The notes under the pieces are model-generated. The model was not told the origin of the DNA, ran no database searches, and saw nothing but the letters and a program-made list of their open reading frames with translations. Source: Inquilinus sp. Marseille-Q2685 (GTDB lineage: Bacteria > Pseudomonadota > Alphaproteobacteria > DSM-16000 > Inquilinaceae). From it: 64,000 nucleotides of DNA. The stretch covers positions 372,001-436,000 of the forward strand of contig NZ_CAKAKL010000001.1 in assembly GCF_916619195.1 (NCBI RefSeq). Direction: 5' to 3'. Below, piece after piece: positions 8,737 to 16,108 of this stretch; the stretch's first letter is position 1, and each line of letters begins with the position of its first letter. Both the position numbers and the translations under genes were made by a program.

Positions 8737-9513
8737 ATGGATCTCGGCATCAAGGGCCTGCGCGTCCTGGTCACAGCCGGCGCGTCCGGCATCGGGCGGG
8801 AGATCACCCGCGCCTTCGTCGAGGAGGGGGCGCGGGTGCATGTCTCGGACGTCGACGCGGCGGCGCTCGAAGCGCTGGCGGCGGAGAGCCCGGCGATCAC
8901 CGCGACCACGGCCGACATGTCCGACCGCGCGGCCGTGGCCCGGCTGTTCGACGAGGCGCTGGCGGCGCTGGGCGGGCTGGACTGCCTGGTCAACAATGTC
9001 GGCATCGCCGGCCCCACCGGCCGGGTCGACCAGATCGATCCGGAGGAATGGGACCGGACGCTGGCGGTCAACATCACCGGCCAGTTCAACTGCACCCGCC
9101 TGGCCGTGCCGCATCTGGCGAAAAGCGGCAACGCCAGCATCATCAACCTGTCCTCCTCCGCCGGGCGCCTCGGTTTCCCGCTGCGCACGCCCTATGCCGC
9201 CTCGAAATGGGCGGTGGTCGGCTTCACCAAGTCGCTGTCGATCGAGCTCGGGGCCCTCGGCATCCGGGTCAACGCGATCCAGCCCGGCATCGTCGAGGGC
9301 GACCGCATCCGCCGGGTGTTCGCCGCCAAGGCGGCGCAGCGCGGCATCACGGCCGAAGCGATGCAGGAGCAGTCGCTGGCGCAGGCTTCGATCCGGGAGA
9401 TGATCCAGCCGCGCCAGCTGGCGGACCAGATCCTGCTGCTGGCCTCGCCGCGCGGCCGCACCATCTCCGGCCAGGCCATCAGCATCTGCGGCGACCTGCA
9501 GTCGCTGGCCTGA
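8737..9513 (+). CDS. SDR family NAD(P)-dependent oxidoreductase
   Basis: A 258-residue classical short-chain dehydrogenase. Visible motifs are the cofactor loop TAGASGIG (residues 14-21), DM near residue 62, the NNVG structural motif, the catalytic Ser in INLSSSAG, and Tyr and Lys in YAASK (about residues 154-158). The C-terminal segment ISGQAISICGDL is close to the usual end of the fold. A GAGGAG ribosome binding site precedes the ATG. It is cotranscribed with the GntR gene, so it is likely another step of the pathway served by the divergent transporter, dehydrogenase and BKACE genes. Substrate unknown. Confidence 0.9.
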   Translation: MDLGIKGLRVLVTAGASGIGREITRAFVEEGARVHVSDVDAAALEALAAESPAITATTADMSDRAAVARLFDEALAALGGLDCLVNNVGIAGPTGRVDQIDPEEWDRTLAVNITGQFNCTRLAVPHLAKSGNASIINLSSSAGRLGFPLRTPYAASKWAVVGFTKSLSIELGALGIRVNAIQPGIVEGDRIRRVFAAKAAQRGITAEAMQEQSLAQASIREMIQPRQLADQILLLASPRGRTISGQAISICGDLQSLA

Positions 9514-9591
9514 AGATCGGCCCATCCTGATCGTCCGCAGGCAGGGGCTTTTCAGAACTTCCCCGCTCAGTTCCTTATTGGGTACGGATTC

Positions 9592-9627
9592 GGCCTGATT
9601 CTCAACAAATTCACCGAATATCAGGCC
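9592..9627. repeat. Inverted repeat upstream of the DUF4344 gene
   Basis: Arms GGCCTGAT (9592-9599) and ATCAGGCC (9620-9627) are separated by 20 bp, 23 bp before the ATG at 9651. It could be an operator or a leader hairpin. There is no T run, so a terminator is unlikely. Confidence 0.35.
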
Positions 9628-9650
9628 ACGAGAGGGTTCGGAGGGGGAAG

Positions 9651-11426
9651 ATGGTGGGATCGGAATTGTCGCGGATGACGCGGGCGGCGGCCGCCGCGGC
9701 CTGCCTGCTGTTCGGGCTGTTCGGCGCATCGCCCGGATACGGGCAGCACATCGTGCCGGGCCAGCGCTCCAACATCGTCGCATCCGATCCGGCCACCCTG
9801 GAGCAGGCGCTGAACCCGGACGAGAAGAAGCTGGTGCAGGAGGGGCTGGCCTGGCTAGGCTTCTACAAGGGCTGGTTCGACGGCGCCTTCAAGGCCGGCA
9901 CGCGCAGCGCGCTGTCCGCCTGGCAGCAGCAGAACGGCTTGCGCGCCACCGGCGAGCTCGACCCCGACCAGGCCGTCACGCTCGCCGGCACGGCCCTGGC
10001 GATGCGGGATAAGACCGGCTGGCAGCCCCTGTCCGATTCGAGGAGCGGGATCACCATCTCCTATCCCTCCAAGGTCCTGACCGAGCGGACGGAGTCGGAG
10101 GCGGGGGGTGTCACCCTGAACGACCCCGATGGCGGCGCATCGCTGATGACGATGCGCTTCACCGATGTCACCGACGGCCAGATCAACGCCTTCTACGACG
10201 CCCTTTCCGGCAGCGGCGAATCCGAGATCACCTACGAGTTCCGCCGGAACAACCTGTTCATCGTCACCGGCAACCGCAAGGCCGGCAAGTTCTACAGCCG
10301 TTTCGAGCAGCGCGGCCGCGAGATCCGCGGCTACGACCTGATCTGGCGGGCCGATCACGACGCGGATCTGCAGGCGCTCTCGGTGCTGATCTCGAACAGC
10401 TTCTATCCGTTCGGCTACGACACCCCGCCGGCGGAACCGAGCTACCCGACCCTGATGGCGCTGGCCGATGCACGGGATCCGCAGGGCGGATCGGCCGGCA
10501 CGAGGGAGGCGCCCCAGGACGCCGACCGCTCGCAGCAGGCCAGCACGAGCCCCGCCCCGGACCGGGCGCCACCTGCCCGAGGGCCATCGGAGACGGGCGG
10601 CGCGCCCTCGTCCCATCAGGACAACCAGGCCGGCCCGAGCGGTGAGGACATGGAGGAGGGGCAATTCGCCTTCGCCTATCTGGAGCCGGACAGCCCCGCC
10701 CTCAAGGGCGCCTACGAGCTGACGCGGGACACCGACCTGCTGCGGCGGAATCCCGAGATCGCCTGGATGAACGGGATGTTCGAACTGCCGCGCCCGCTGC
10801 GCTACGCAGCCGCGGAATGCGGGTCGGTGAACGCGTTCTACTCGCCCAAGGATTCCGCGATCGTCCTCTGTTACGAGCTGGTCGATTCCCTGGAGCAGCA
10901 GGCCCAGAAGCTGGCCGAGAAGGCGGATCCGCGGTCGAACATCCTCGGCGCCTATATCGCCAGCAACATCCGCTTCATCCTGCTGCACGAAACCGGCCAC
11001 GCCCTGATCGACATGCTGGAGCTGCCGTCGACCGGGCGGGAGGAAGACGCGGTCGACCAGATGGCCGCGATGATGATCCTCCTCAACCCCGGCGGGAAGG
11101 AGACGACCGACCAGATCGCCGAGGTGCTGCGGATGGCCGCCATCTGGTTCCAGAACAACGCTTCGGTCGGCAGCGACGCCAGCCAGAACATGCAGGTCTT
11201 CGCCGACGAGCACTCCCTCAGCGAGCAGCGCTTCTACAACCTGCTGTGCTACATGTACGGCCACAATCCTGACGACTATGACTGGATCGTCCGGGAGAAG
11301 TTCCTGCCCGAGACGCGCGCCGTCCGCTGCCCCGACGAATCGCGCAAGATGTTCAAGGCCTGGGCGGCGCTGCTGGCGCCGCATTTCACCCCGCGCTACC
11401 AGGCGATCGCGCGCATGCTGAAATAA
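9651..11426 (+). CDS. Secreted DUF4344 metallopeptidase with N-terminal peptidoglycan-binding domain
   Basis: A 591-residue exported protein. A signal peptide covers about residues 1-32 (hydrophobic AAAAAACLLFGLFGASPGYGQ). A PG_binding_1-like domain follows at about 55-115, with LAWLGFYKGWFDGAFKAGTR as its recognisable repeat. A middle beta-rich domain runs to about 265, then a low-complexity Pro/Ser/Asp linker (270-335). The C-terminal third matches the DUF4344 putative metallopeptidases, with zinc motif HETGH at residues 446-450 and a downstream acidic EEDAVDQMA segment that likely supplies the third ligand. GGAGGGGGAAG precedes the ATG. It probably acts in the periplasm or at the wall; the substrate is unknown. 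It stands alone, convergent with the LysR gene. Confidence 0.82.
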   Translation: MVGSELSRMTRAAAAAACLLFGLFGASPGYGQHIVPGQRSNIVASDPATLEQALNPDEKKLVQEGLAWLGFYKGWFDGAFKAGTRSALSAWQQQNGLRATGELDPDQAVTLAGTALAMRDKTGWQPLSDSRSGITISYPSKVLTERTESEAGGVTLNDPDGGASLMTMRFTDVTDGQINAFYDALSGSGESEITYEFRRNNLFIVTGNRKAGKFYSRFEQRGREIRGYDLIWRADHDADLQALSVLISNSFYPFGYDTPPAEPSYPTLMALADARDPQGGSAGTREAPQDADRSQQASTSPAPDRAPPARGPSETGGAPSSHQDNQAGPSGEDMEEGQFAFAYLEPDSPALKGAYELTRDTDLLRRNPEIAWMNGMFELPRPLRYAAAECGSVNAFYSPKDSAIVLCYELVDSLEQQAQKLAEKADPRSNILGAYIASNIRFILLHETGHALIDMLELPSTGREEDAVDQMAAMMILLNPGGKETTDQIAEVLRMAAIWFQNNASVGSDASQNMQVFADEHSLSEQRFYNLLCYMYGHNPDDYDWIVREKFLPETRAVRCPDESRKMFKAWAALLAPHFTPRYQAIARMLK

Positions 11427-11439
11427 GCGAGACCCAACC

Positions 11440-12345
11440 TCATGCGGCCCGGGTGAAGCCGGGCAGCACGTCTCGCACTGACTGCGCCAGGATGGCGGCC
11501 AGGCGGGCGGTGACCGGATCCGGCTCGGCCTCGGCCCGCAGCAGGGTCAGGGGCAGTGACGGCAGCGCCGGCGCATCGGCCGGCTTCAGCGTCCGCACCC
11601 CGGCCGGCAGGCCAAAATCGGTGCGGATGGTGACGCCGAGCCCGGCCGCCACCGCCGCCCACAGCCCGCCGAGGCTGGGGCTGACAAAGGCCAGGCGCCA
11701 GGGGATTCCGGCGCGGTCCAGCGCCGTGGTCGCGGCCGTGCGCAGCAGGCACGGCGCCTCCAGCGTTGCCAGCGGCAGCGGCTCGTCGGCCCGGCCATGG
11801 GCGGAGGCGAGGACGCCGTCGCCCATGGCCGGGCCGACCCAGCGCATCGGCAGCTCGGCCACCGGCTCGGCATGCGGCAGGCCGCCGCCGTCGCCCCAGG
11901 CCAGCGCCAGGTCGAGCTGGCCGGATCCGACACGGTCCAGCAGGTCGAAGCTGCGGGCGATCCGGGCCTCGATCCGCACCCGGGGATGGGCCCGGGCGAA
12001 GCGGCCCAGCACGGCCGGCAGCAGCGCCTCCCCGAAATCCTCGGACAGGCCGAGCCGCACCCAGCCTTCGAGATCGGCGCCATGCACCGCCGCAGCCGCC
12101 TCATCGTTGAGGGCGAGCAGCCGGCGGGCATAGGCCAGCATGGTCTCGCCGGCCTCGGTCAGGGCCAGGCCGCGCCCAGCCTTGCGGAAGATCGGCGTGC
12201 CCGCCTGCTCCTCCAGCTTGCGCAGCTGGGCGCTGACCGCCGAGGTCGAACGGCCCAGCCGGTCCGCTGCCCTGGCGAAGCTGCCCAGCTCCATCCCCGT
12301 CGCGAAGCTGCGCAGCACGTCCAGGTCGAAGGTGATCCGGCGCAT
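11440..12345 (-). CDS. LysR family transcriptional regulator
   Basis: A 301-residue LysR-type regulator. The N-terminal winged helix domain (residues 1-60) contains SFARAADRLGRSTSAVSAQ and the LEEQAGTPIFRKAGRGLALT wing segment. The remainder is the periplasmic-binding-protein-like effector domain. An in-frame TTG at 12372 would add nine residues; ATG at 12345 is preferred because LysR proteins normally begin a few residues before this helix and because GGGA lies 8 bp upstream. It is divergent from the tautomerase/cupin/DUF4865 genes, which it very probably regulates. Confidence 0.92.
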   Translation of the reverse strand: MRRITFDLDVLRSFATGMELGSFARAADRLGRSTSAVSAQLRKLEEQAGTPIFRKAGRGLALTEAGETMLAYARRLLALNDEAAAAVHGADLEGWVRLGLSEDFGEALLPAVLGRFARAHPRVRIEARIARSFDLLDRVGSGQLDLALAWGDGGGLPHAEPVAELPMRWVGPAMGDGVLASAHGRADEPLPLATLEAPCLLRTAATTALDRAGIPWRLAFVSPSLGGLWAAVAAGLGVTIRTDFGLPAGVRTLKPADAPALPSLPLTLLRAEAEPDPVTARLAAILAQSVRDVLPGFTRAA

Positions 12346-12452
12346 GGAGAACGTCCCGATTTTCTGAACCAATGATCCAGGTATTTCTGATTTTCCGGAC
12401 GAACCTGCGGCGCTATCTGCTGGGCGTCAAGGCCGATCCACGGAGCCCTCCC

Positions 12453-12854
12453 ATGCCGCTCACCCGCATCTCGCTCGCCAGGGGCAAGTCGCCTGACTAT
12501 CTCCGCGCCCTGTCCGACAGCCTGCACCGGTCGCTGGTCGAGGCCTTCGAGGTCCCGCCCGACGACCGGTTCCAGATCATCCACCAGCACGAGCCGGGGG
12601 AGCTGGTGTTCGATCGCCATTATCTCGGCGGGCCGCGCTCCGGCGATTTCGTCCTGTTCCAGATCACCGCCGGCCGGCCGCGCAGCACCGGGACCAAGGC
12701 CGGCTTCTACCGCCGGCTGGTCGATCGCCTGGCCGAGGCGCCGGGCCTGCGGCCCGAGGACGTCATGGTGGTGATCTCGACCACGCAGCTCGACGACTGG
12801 TCCTTCGCCGGCGGCGTCGCCTCGATGGTCCGGGACGACAGGAGCGCGCGATGA
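12453..12854 (+). CDS. Tautomerase family protein
   Basis: A 133-residue protein of the 4-oxalocrotonate tautomerase superfamily. The initiator Met is followed directly by Pro (MPLTRISLARGKS), the catalytic base of this superfamily after Met removal. The body has the beta-alpha-beta pattern with FQIIHQHEPGELVFD and the terminal VMVVISTTQLDDWSF segment. The start at 12453 is chosen because it exposes Pro-2; an upstream in-frame ATG at 12372 would bury it. It is first gene of a three-gene operon divergent from LysR. Members of this long-chain group are usually annotated only as tautomerases; the substrate is unknown. Confidence 0.88.
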   Translation: MPLTRISLARGKSPDYLRALSDSLHRSLVEAFEVPPDDRFQIIHQHEPGELVFDRHYLGGPRSGDFVLFQITAGRPRSTGTKAGFYRRLVDRLAEAPGLRPEDVMVVISTTQLDDWSFAGGVASMVRDDRSAR

Positions 12855-13258
12855 CGTCCGACATGGCTCCAGGAAACCCCGGCGAGATGACCATCCGCCG
12901 CGCCGGCGCCGCGATCGCCCGCACCCCGGACGGTATCGCCAGCGGGCCGTTCTGGGCCGAATGGCTGCTGCAGGGCCGTCGCGACGGCGAGATGACGGCG
13001 ATGCGCGCCACCCTGGATCCCGGTATCCGTACGCATTGGCACAGCCACCCGCGCGGGCAGCTGCTCTATGTCCTGCACGGCGTCGGCCTGGTCCAGCGCG
13101 CCGGCGGGATTGCGGAGGAGGTGAGGGCAGGGGATAGCGTCTGGTTCGCGCCGGACGAGCGGCACTGGCATGGCGCCACGGCCGACAGCGTCTTCGCCTA
13201 TGTCAGCATCCAGCCGGTGCAGGACGGCACGGCGGTGCGCTGGATGGAGCCGGTCTGA
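12851..13258 (+). CDS. Cupin domain protein
   Basis: A 135-residue single-domain cupin. Motif 1 is visible as THWHSHPRGQLLYVLHG (metal-binding His residues near 57-61) and motif 2 as DSVWFAPDERHWHGA. The ATG overlaps the tautomerase stop by 4 bp, indicating translational coupling. Small cupins like this bind a metal and often isomerise or oxygenate a small carboxylic acid, or bind it for sensing. Its position between a tautomerase and a DUF4865 gene suggests a shared small-molecule pathway. Confidence 0.88.
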   Translation: MTSDMAPGNPGEMTIRRAGAAIARTPDGIASGPFWAEWLLQGRRDGEMTAMRATLDPGIRTHWHSHPRGQLLYVLHGVGLVQRAGGIAEEVRAGDSVWFAPDERHWHGATADSVFAYVSIQPVQDGTAVRWMEPV

Positions 13259-13274
13259 TGGCCTGGAGGACGAG

Positions 13275-13856
13275 ATGTACGTGATGCAATACGAGATCAC
13301 GCTGCCGTCCGACTACGACATGCGGGTCATCCGCCGCCGGGTCTCGGTCCGGGGGCCGGCGCTCGACGCCTTTCCCGGGCTGGGGCTCAAGGCCTATCTG
13401 ATCCGCGAGCGCGGCGTCGACGGCTCGCCGGTCAACCAGTACGCACCCTTCTACCTGTGGGCTTCGACCGGGGGGATGGGCCGCTTCCTGTGGGGCGGCG
13501 GCGGCTTCGGCGGCATCGTCGAGTCCTTCGGCCGGCCGGCGGTGCGGCACTGGACCGGGATCGCCTGCCTGGCGGGACCGGATCGTGGAGATGTCCCACG
13601 TTACGCCACCCGTCACACTTGGCCGATGCCGACGGACGCCGATCCGACGGGCCTCGTGGCCGAGGCCGTCGCCGATCTGGAGGGTCGCGCCCGGCGGCCG
13701 GGCACCCACACCACGGCCCTGGCGGTCGATCCACGGTCATGGGAGCTGGTGTGCTTCGCCCTGAGGACCGAGGCCCCGGACACAGCGGACGGGGCGGTCT
13801 ACCAGGTGCTCCACCTGTCGATGCCGCATCTGGGCAAGATCACCCGCACGGCGTGA
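13275..13856 (+). CDS. DUF4865 family protein
   Basis: A 193-residue protein that starts with MYVMQYEITLPSDYDMRVI, the characteristic opening of DUF4865, and continues with GLGLKAYLIRE and YAPFYLWAS. It looks like a soluble alpha/beta-barrel-like protein; there is no signal peptide or membrane helix. Family function is not established. It recurs next to LysR and tautomerase genes in other proteobacteria, as here, so it probably shares their pathway. It begins 16 bp after the cupin gene, with GGAGGACGAG as ribosome binding site. Confidence 0.85.
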   Translation: MYVMQYEITLPSDYDMRVIRRRVSVRGPALDAFPGLGLKAYLIRERGVDGSPVNQYAPFYLWASTGGMGRFLWGGGGFGGIVESFGRPAVRHWTGIACLAGPDRGDVPRYATRHTWPMPTDADPTGLVAEAVADLEGRARRPGTHTTALAVDPRSWELVCFALRTEAPDTADGAVYQVLHLSMPHLGKITRTA

Positions 13857-13923
13857 CGGTTTCCGGCAATCGTTAACGACGATACGCGCGGGCGTCCTGC
13901 CCCGCCGACTTCGGTCCTGACAT

Positions 13924-13939
13924 GGTGACCCAGGTCACC
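13924..13939. promoter_or_regulatory. Palindromic operator candidate before the response regulator
   Basis: GGTGACC at 13924-13930 and GGTCACC at 13933-13939 form a perfect 7-bp inverted repeat with a 2-bp spacer. It lies about 100 bp upstream of the response-regulator start, in a 183-bp gap. The binding protein is unknown. Confidence 0.45.
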
Positions 13940-14039
13940 TCCGGCTCCGCCATCCCGGTGCGATGGTCCGGGCACAGCACAGGCGGCGGATGCCCATCGC
14001 CGCCGGAAACCGGAGTCAGGAGCCTTGCTTCAATATCGG

Positions 14040-14831
14040 ATGCCCCCGGCCGATCATCCCGCTTCTCCCTGGACGCCGGCTGAGTCCAGCACGTCGTCGA
14101 CGCGGCTGGGCCTGGCCGCGGAAGACCGGCCGGTCCGCGTCCTCGTCGCCGACGGCGACCCCGCGATCCGGGACGCCATCGTCGACTATCTGGGGAGTCA
14201 CGGTGCGCAAGCGGTCGCGGCCGCGGGGCGCCAGGAGATCGCCCGGTGCATCGCCAGGGACGAACCGGACGTGGTGATCCTGGACCTGCAGGAGAACGGA
14301 TTGGACCTGCTGCGCGAGATCCGCGGAAGGCTCGCCGTCCCGGTGATCATCGGGACCGGGCGCGGCGGAGAGGAGATCGACCGCGTCATCGGGCTGGAGC
14401 TCGGTGCGGACGACTACATGGCGAAGCCGCTCGGACTGCGGGAGCTGCTGGCGCGGATCCGGGCGGGCCTGCGCGGACGGGACCACGCTCGGGCGACGCT
14501 GCGGTTCCCCGAGCGTGGCCGATGCCGCTTCGGCGGCTGGCAGCTCGATCGGCGCCTGAGGCGGCTGACCGACGCCCGAGGCGCCGTGGTGCCGCTGTCG
14601 AAGACCGAGTACGCGCTGCTCGTCGCGTTCGTCGCGGCCCCGCAGCGGCCGCTTTCGCGCGAGCAGCTGCTGCAGGCCACGCGGATCCGCGAGGATGTGT
14701 TCGACCGTACGATCGACGTGCAGGTGCTGCGGCTGCGCCGCAAGCTGGAAGCCGACCCGGGCAATCCGAGGATCATCCGGACGGAGCGCGGTGTCGGCTA
14801 CGTCTTCGCGCTGCCGGTCGAGGCGCTGTGA
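14040..14831 (+). CDS. OmpR-family response regulator, orphan
   Basis: A two-component regulator of 263 residues from the ATG at 14040; a TTG at 14025 would add five. After a disordered Ser/Thr-rich leader of about 30 residues comes a receiver domain with paired acidic residues in VADGDPA, the phospho-acceptor Asp in VVILDLQENG, the Thr of IGTG and the Lys of YMAKP. A winged-helix OmpR/PhoB domain follows (LSKTEYALL, VLRLRRKLEADPGN, RGVGYVF). The usual MPxxDG after the acceptor Asp is replaced by QENGLD. No histidine kinase gene is adjacent, so the partner is elsewhere. It is convergent with the ECF sigma gene, 15 bp away. Confidence 0.87.
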   Translation: MPPADHPASPWTPAESSTSSTRLGLAAEDRPVRVLVADGDPAIRDAIVDYLGSHGAQAVAAAGRQEIARCIARDEPDVVILDLQENGLDLLREIRGRLAVPVIIGTGRGGEEIDRVIGLELGADDYMAKPLGLRELLARIRAGLRGRDHARATLRFPERGRCRFGGWQLDRRLRRLTDARGAVVPLSKTEYALLVAFVAAPQRPLSREQLLQATRIREDVFDRTIDVQVLRLRRKLEADPGNPRIIRTERGVGYVFALPVEAL

Positions 14832-14846
14832 GCGGCGGAACCGCCA

Positions 14847-15353
14847 TCAATGGACCGGATGGTCCTCGCCGCGAAGGGCATGCCGCGCCCGCGCCAGGCG
14901 GGACCGGATGGTGCCGATCGGCACGTGCAGGCGCTCGGCTGCTTCCTCGTAGGAGGCGCCGTTGATCGCCACCAGCCGCAACACCTCGCGATGGCTGCGC
15001 GACAGGGTGGGCCAGCGTTCCTCCAGCTCGCGCACCTCGATCGCCTCGGTCTGGCTGGCCGGGGACGGCAGGTCCCAGCCTTCGATCGGCACCATCTCGG
15101 TCTGGTTGCGCTTGCCCGAGACGAATTTAGAGAGATGGAGGCGGCGCATCATGACGATGAGCCAGGCCACGATGTTGCTGCCCGGGCGCCAGAGATGGAG
15201 CTTGAGCGCAGCCCGCAGCAGGGTCTCCTGGATCAGGTCGTCGGCATCCGCGCGATTGCGGGTCAGGCTCACGGCATAACGCCGGAGATCCGGAATGCAG
15301 GGAGCGACGGTCGCGAGAAACTGTCGCTCGGTTGCGGCTGAGATGGCCGGCAT
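14847..15353 (-). CDS. ECF sigma factor, EcfG-like
   Basis: A 168-residue sigma factor with region 2 (DADDLIQETLLRAALKLHLW) and region 4 (LSRSHREVLRLVAINGASYE, then IGTIRSRLARARHAL) only. Length and the DADDLIQET signature fit the alphaproteobacterial EcfG-related group, which directs the general stress response. The anti-sigma factor NepR and the PhyR regulator are not adjacent, so this could be a paralogue. A GGAAC-N16-GGTT motif upstream suggests autoregulation. Assignment to EcfG proper is inference; ECF sigma factor is certain. Confidence 0.88.
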   Translation of the reverse strand: MPAISAATERQFLATVAPCIPDLRRYAVSLTRNRADADDLIQETLLRAALKLHLWRPGSNIVAWLIVMMRRLHLSKFVSGKRNQTEMVPIEGWDLPSPASQTEAIEVRELEERWPTLSRSHREVLRLVAINGASYEEAAERLHVPIGTIRSRLARARHALRGEDHPVH

Positions 15354-15746
15354 CGGAGAGCGTCCATGTTGCGACTGATTACCGACGAAACCGATGGGCG
15401 GCCCGACTGTTCCATTAAAAACGCTCTTCTTTCCGGCGCGATTTGCAATGAAATTCCGCTTCGCTTGCCATACATCGGCATGACAATCCCAATAGGTCTC
15501 ATCGTCCTAACAATTGATAAACGTGAATCGACCGCCTCCGGATCGCAAAAGGCGGCAGCGTGATCATCGAGATTCAGAAGCAACATTTATCAAATTCGGC
15601 GGTTTCTTTGCCGGCTGGGCGCTGAATCGGCGGATCGGCCTTTGTCGCAGCGCGGCCGGAACAATCGCCGGGGCTCGACCATTGCCTAGATGTCTCCGCC
15701 GCAGCGCGGCGGAAGGCGACCCTGCCAGCCTGATGGGGAGAGTCTA
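15354..15746. other. 393-bp AT-richer gap between sigma factor and small exported protein
   Basis: The stretch is visibly less GC-rich than its neighbours, especially 15410-15600. It holds the sigma-factor promoter motif. A 65-codon frame at 15366-15563 on the plus strand and a longer opposing frame overlap each other, and neither has a ribosome binding site or a recognisable composition. No RNA gene was recognised. Confidence 0.45.
15389..15413 (-). promoter_or_regulatory. EcfG-type promoter candidate for the sigma-factor gene
   Basis: Read on the minus strand, GGAAC (15413-15409), 16 bp and GGTT (15392-15389). The EcfG consensus is GGAAC-N16/17-CGTT, so one -10 base differs. It lies 36 bp upstream of the ATG, a sensible leader length, and suggests positive autoregulation. 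Confidence 0.5.
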
Positions 15747-16055
15747 GTGAAACTCGTTCTGATCACCGCTGCGGCGGTTCTCGCGGCCTCGCCGGCCTTC
15801 GCCGACTGCCAGTCGGATGCCCAGGCCCAGACCGACAAGGTCCGCACCGAGCACCAGCTCCTGAGCAACCAGGCCAATGCGCCGCTGGCGGAGCAGTGCC
15901 AGACCGGTTCCAGGCTGATCGCCGAAGCCAAGCGCCTGAACGCGATCCGCCGCAACTGCCAGGCGCAGCTGCAGCTGACCGCGCAGGAGCTGCAGCAGCA
16001 GGATCAGCGGATCCAGGCGGCGGATCAGGAATACACCGCCCGCTGCGGCGGCTGA
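15747..16055 (+). CDS. Small exported protein, function unknown
   Basis: A 102-residue protein starting with GTG at 15747, 7 bp after GGGGAG. Residues 1-19 form a clear signal peptide ending ASPAFA. The mature part is Gln-rich (LQLTAQELQQQDQRIQAADQ), probably one long helix or coiled coil, and has four cysteines (DCQ, EQCQ, RNCQ, ARCGG) that could form two disulfides in the periplasm. No family was recognised. A terminator hairpin follows immediately. Confidence 0.7.
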   Translation: MKLVLITAAAVLAASPAFADCQSDAQAQTDKVRTEHQLLSNQANAPLAEQCQTGSRLIAEAKRLNAIRRNCQAQLQLTAQELQQQDQRIQAADQEYTARCGG

Positions 16056-16075
16056 TCCGTCCGAATGCGCAGACA

Positions 16076-16103
16076 GGGCCGGCTCCGCGGGGCCGGCCCC
16101 TTT
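16076..16103 (+). terminator. Rho-independent-type terminator
   Basis: GGGCCGGC and GCCGGCCC pair as an 8-bp GC stem around an 8-base loop, followed by CTTT. It sits 20 bp after the small exported protein gene and between convergent genes. The T run is short. Confidence 0.6.
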
Positions 16104-16108
16104 CCAGG

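Noticed and set aside
12345-12372. TTG at 12372 as LysR start
   Set aside because: LysR proteins normally begin a few residues before the helix-turn-helix; ATG 12345 fits that and has an upstream GGGA.
15366-15563. 65-codon plus-strand frame in the sigma-factor promoter gap
   Set aside because: No ribosome binding site, no family resemblance, and it overlaps the sigma-factor promoter motif and an opposing frame.
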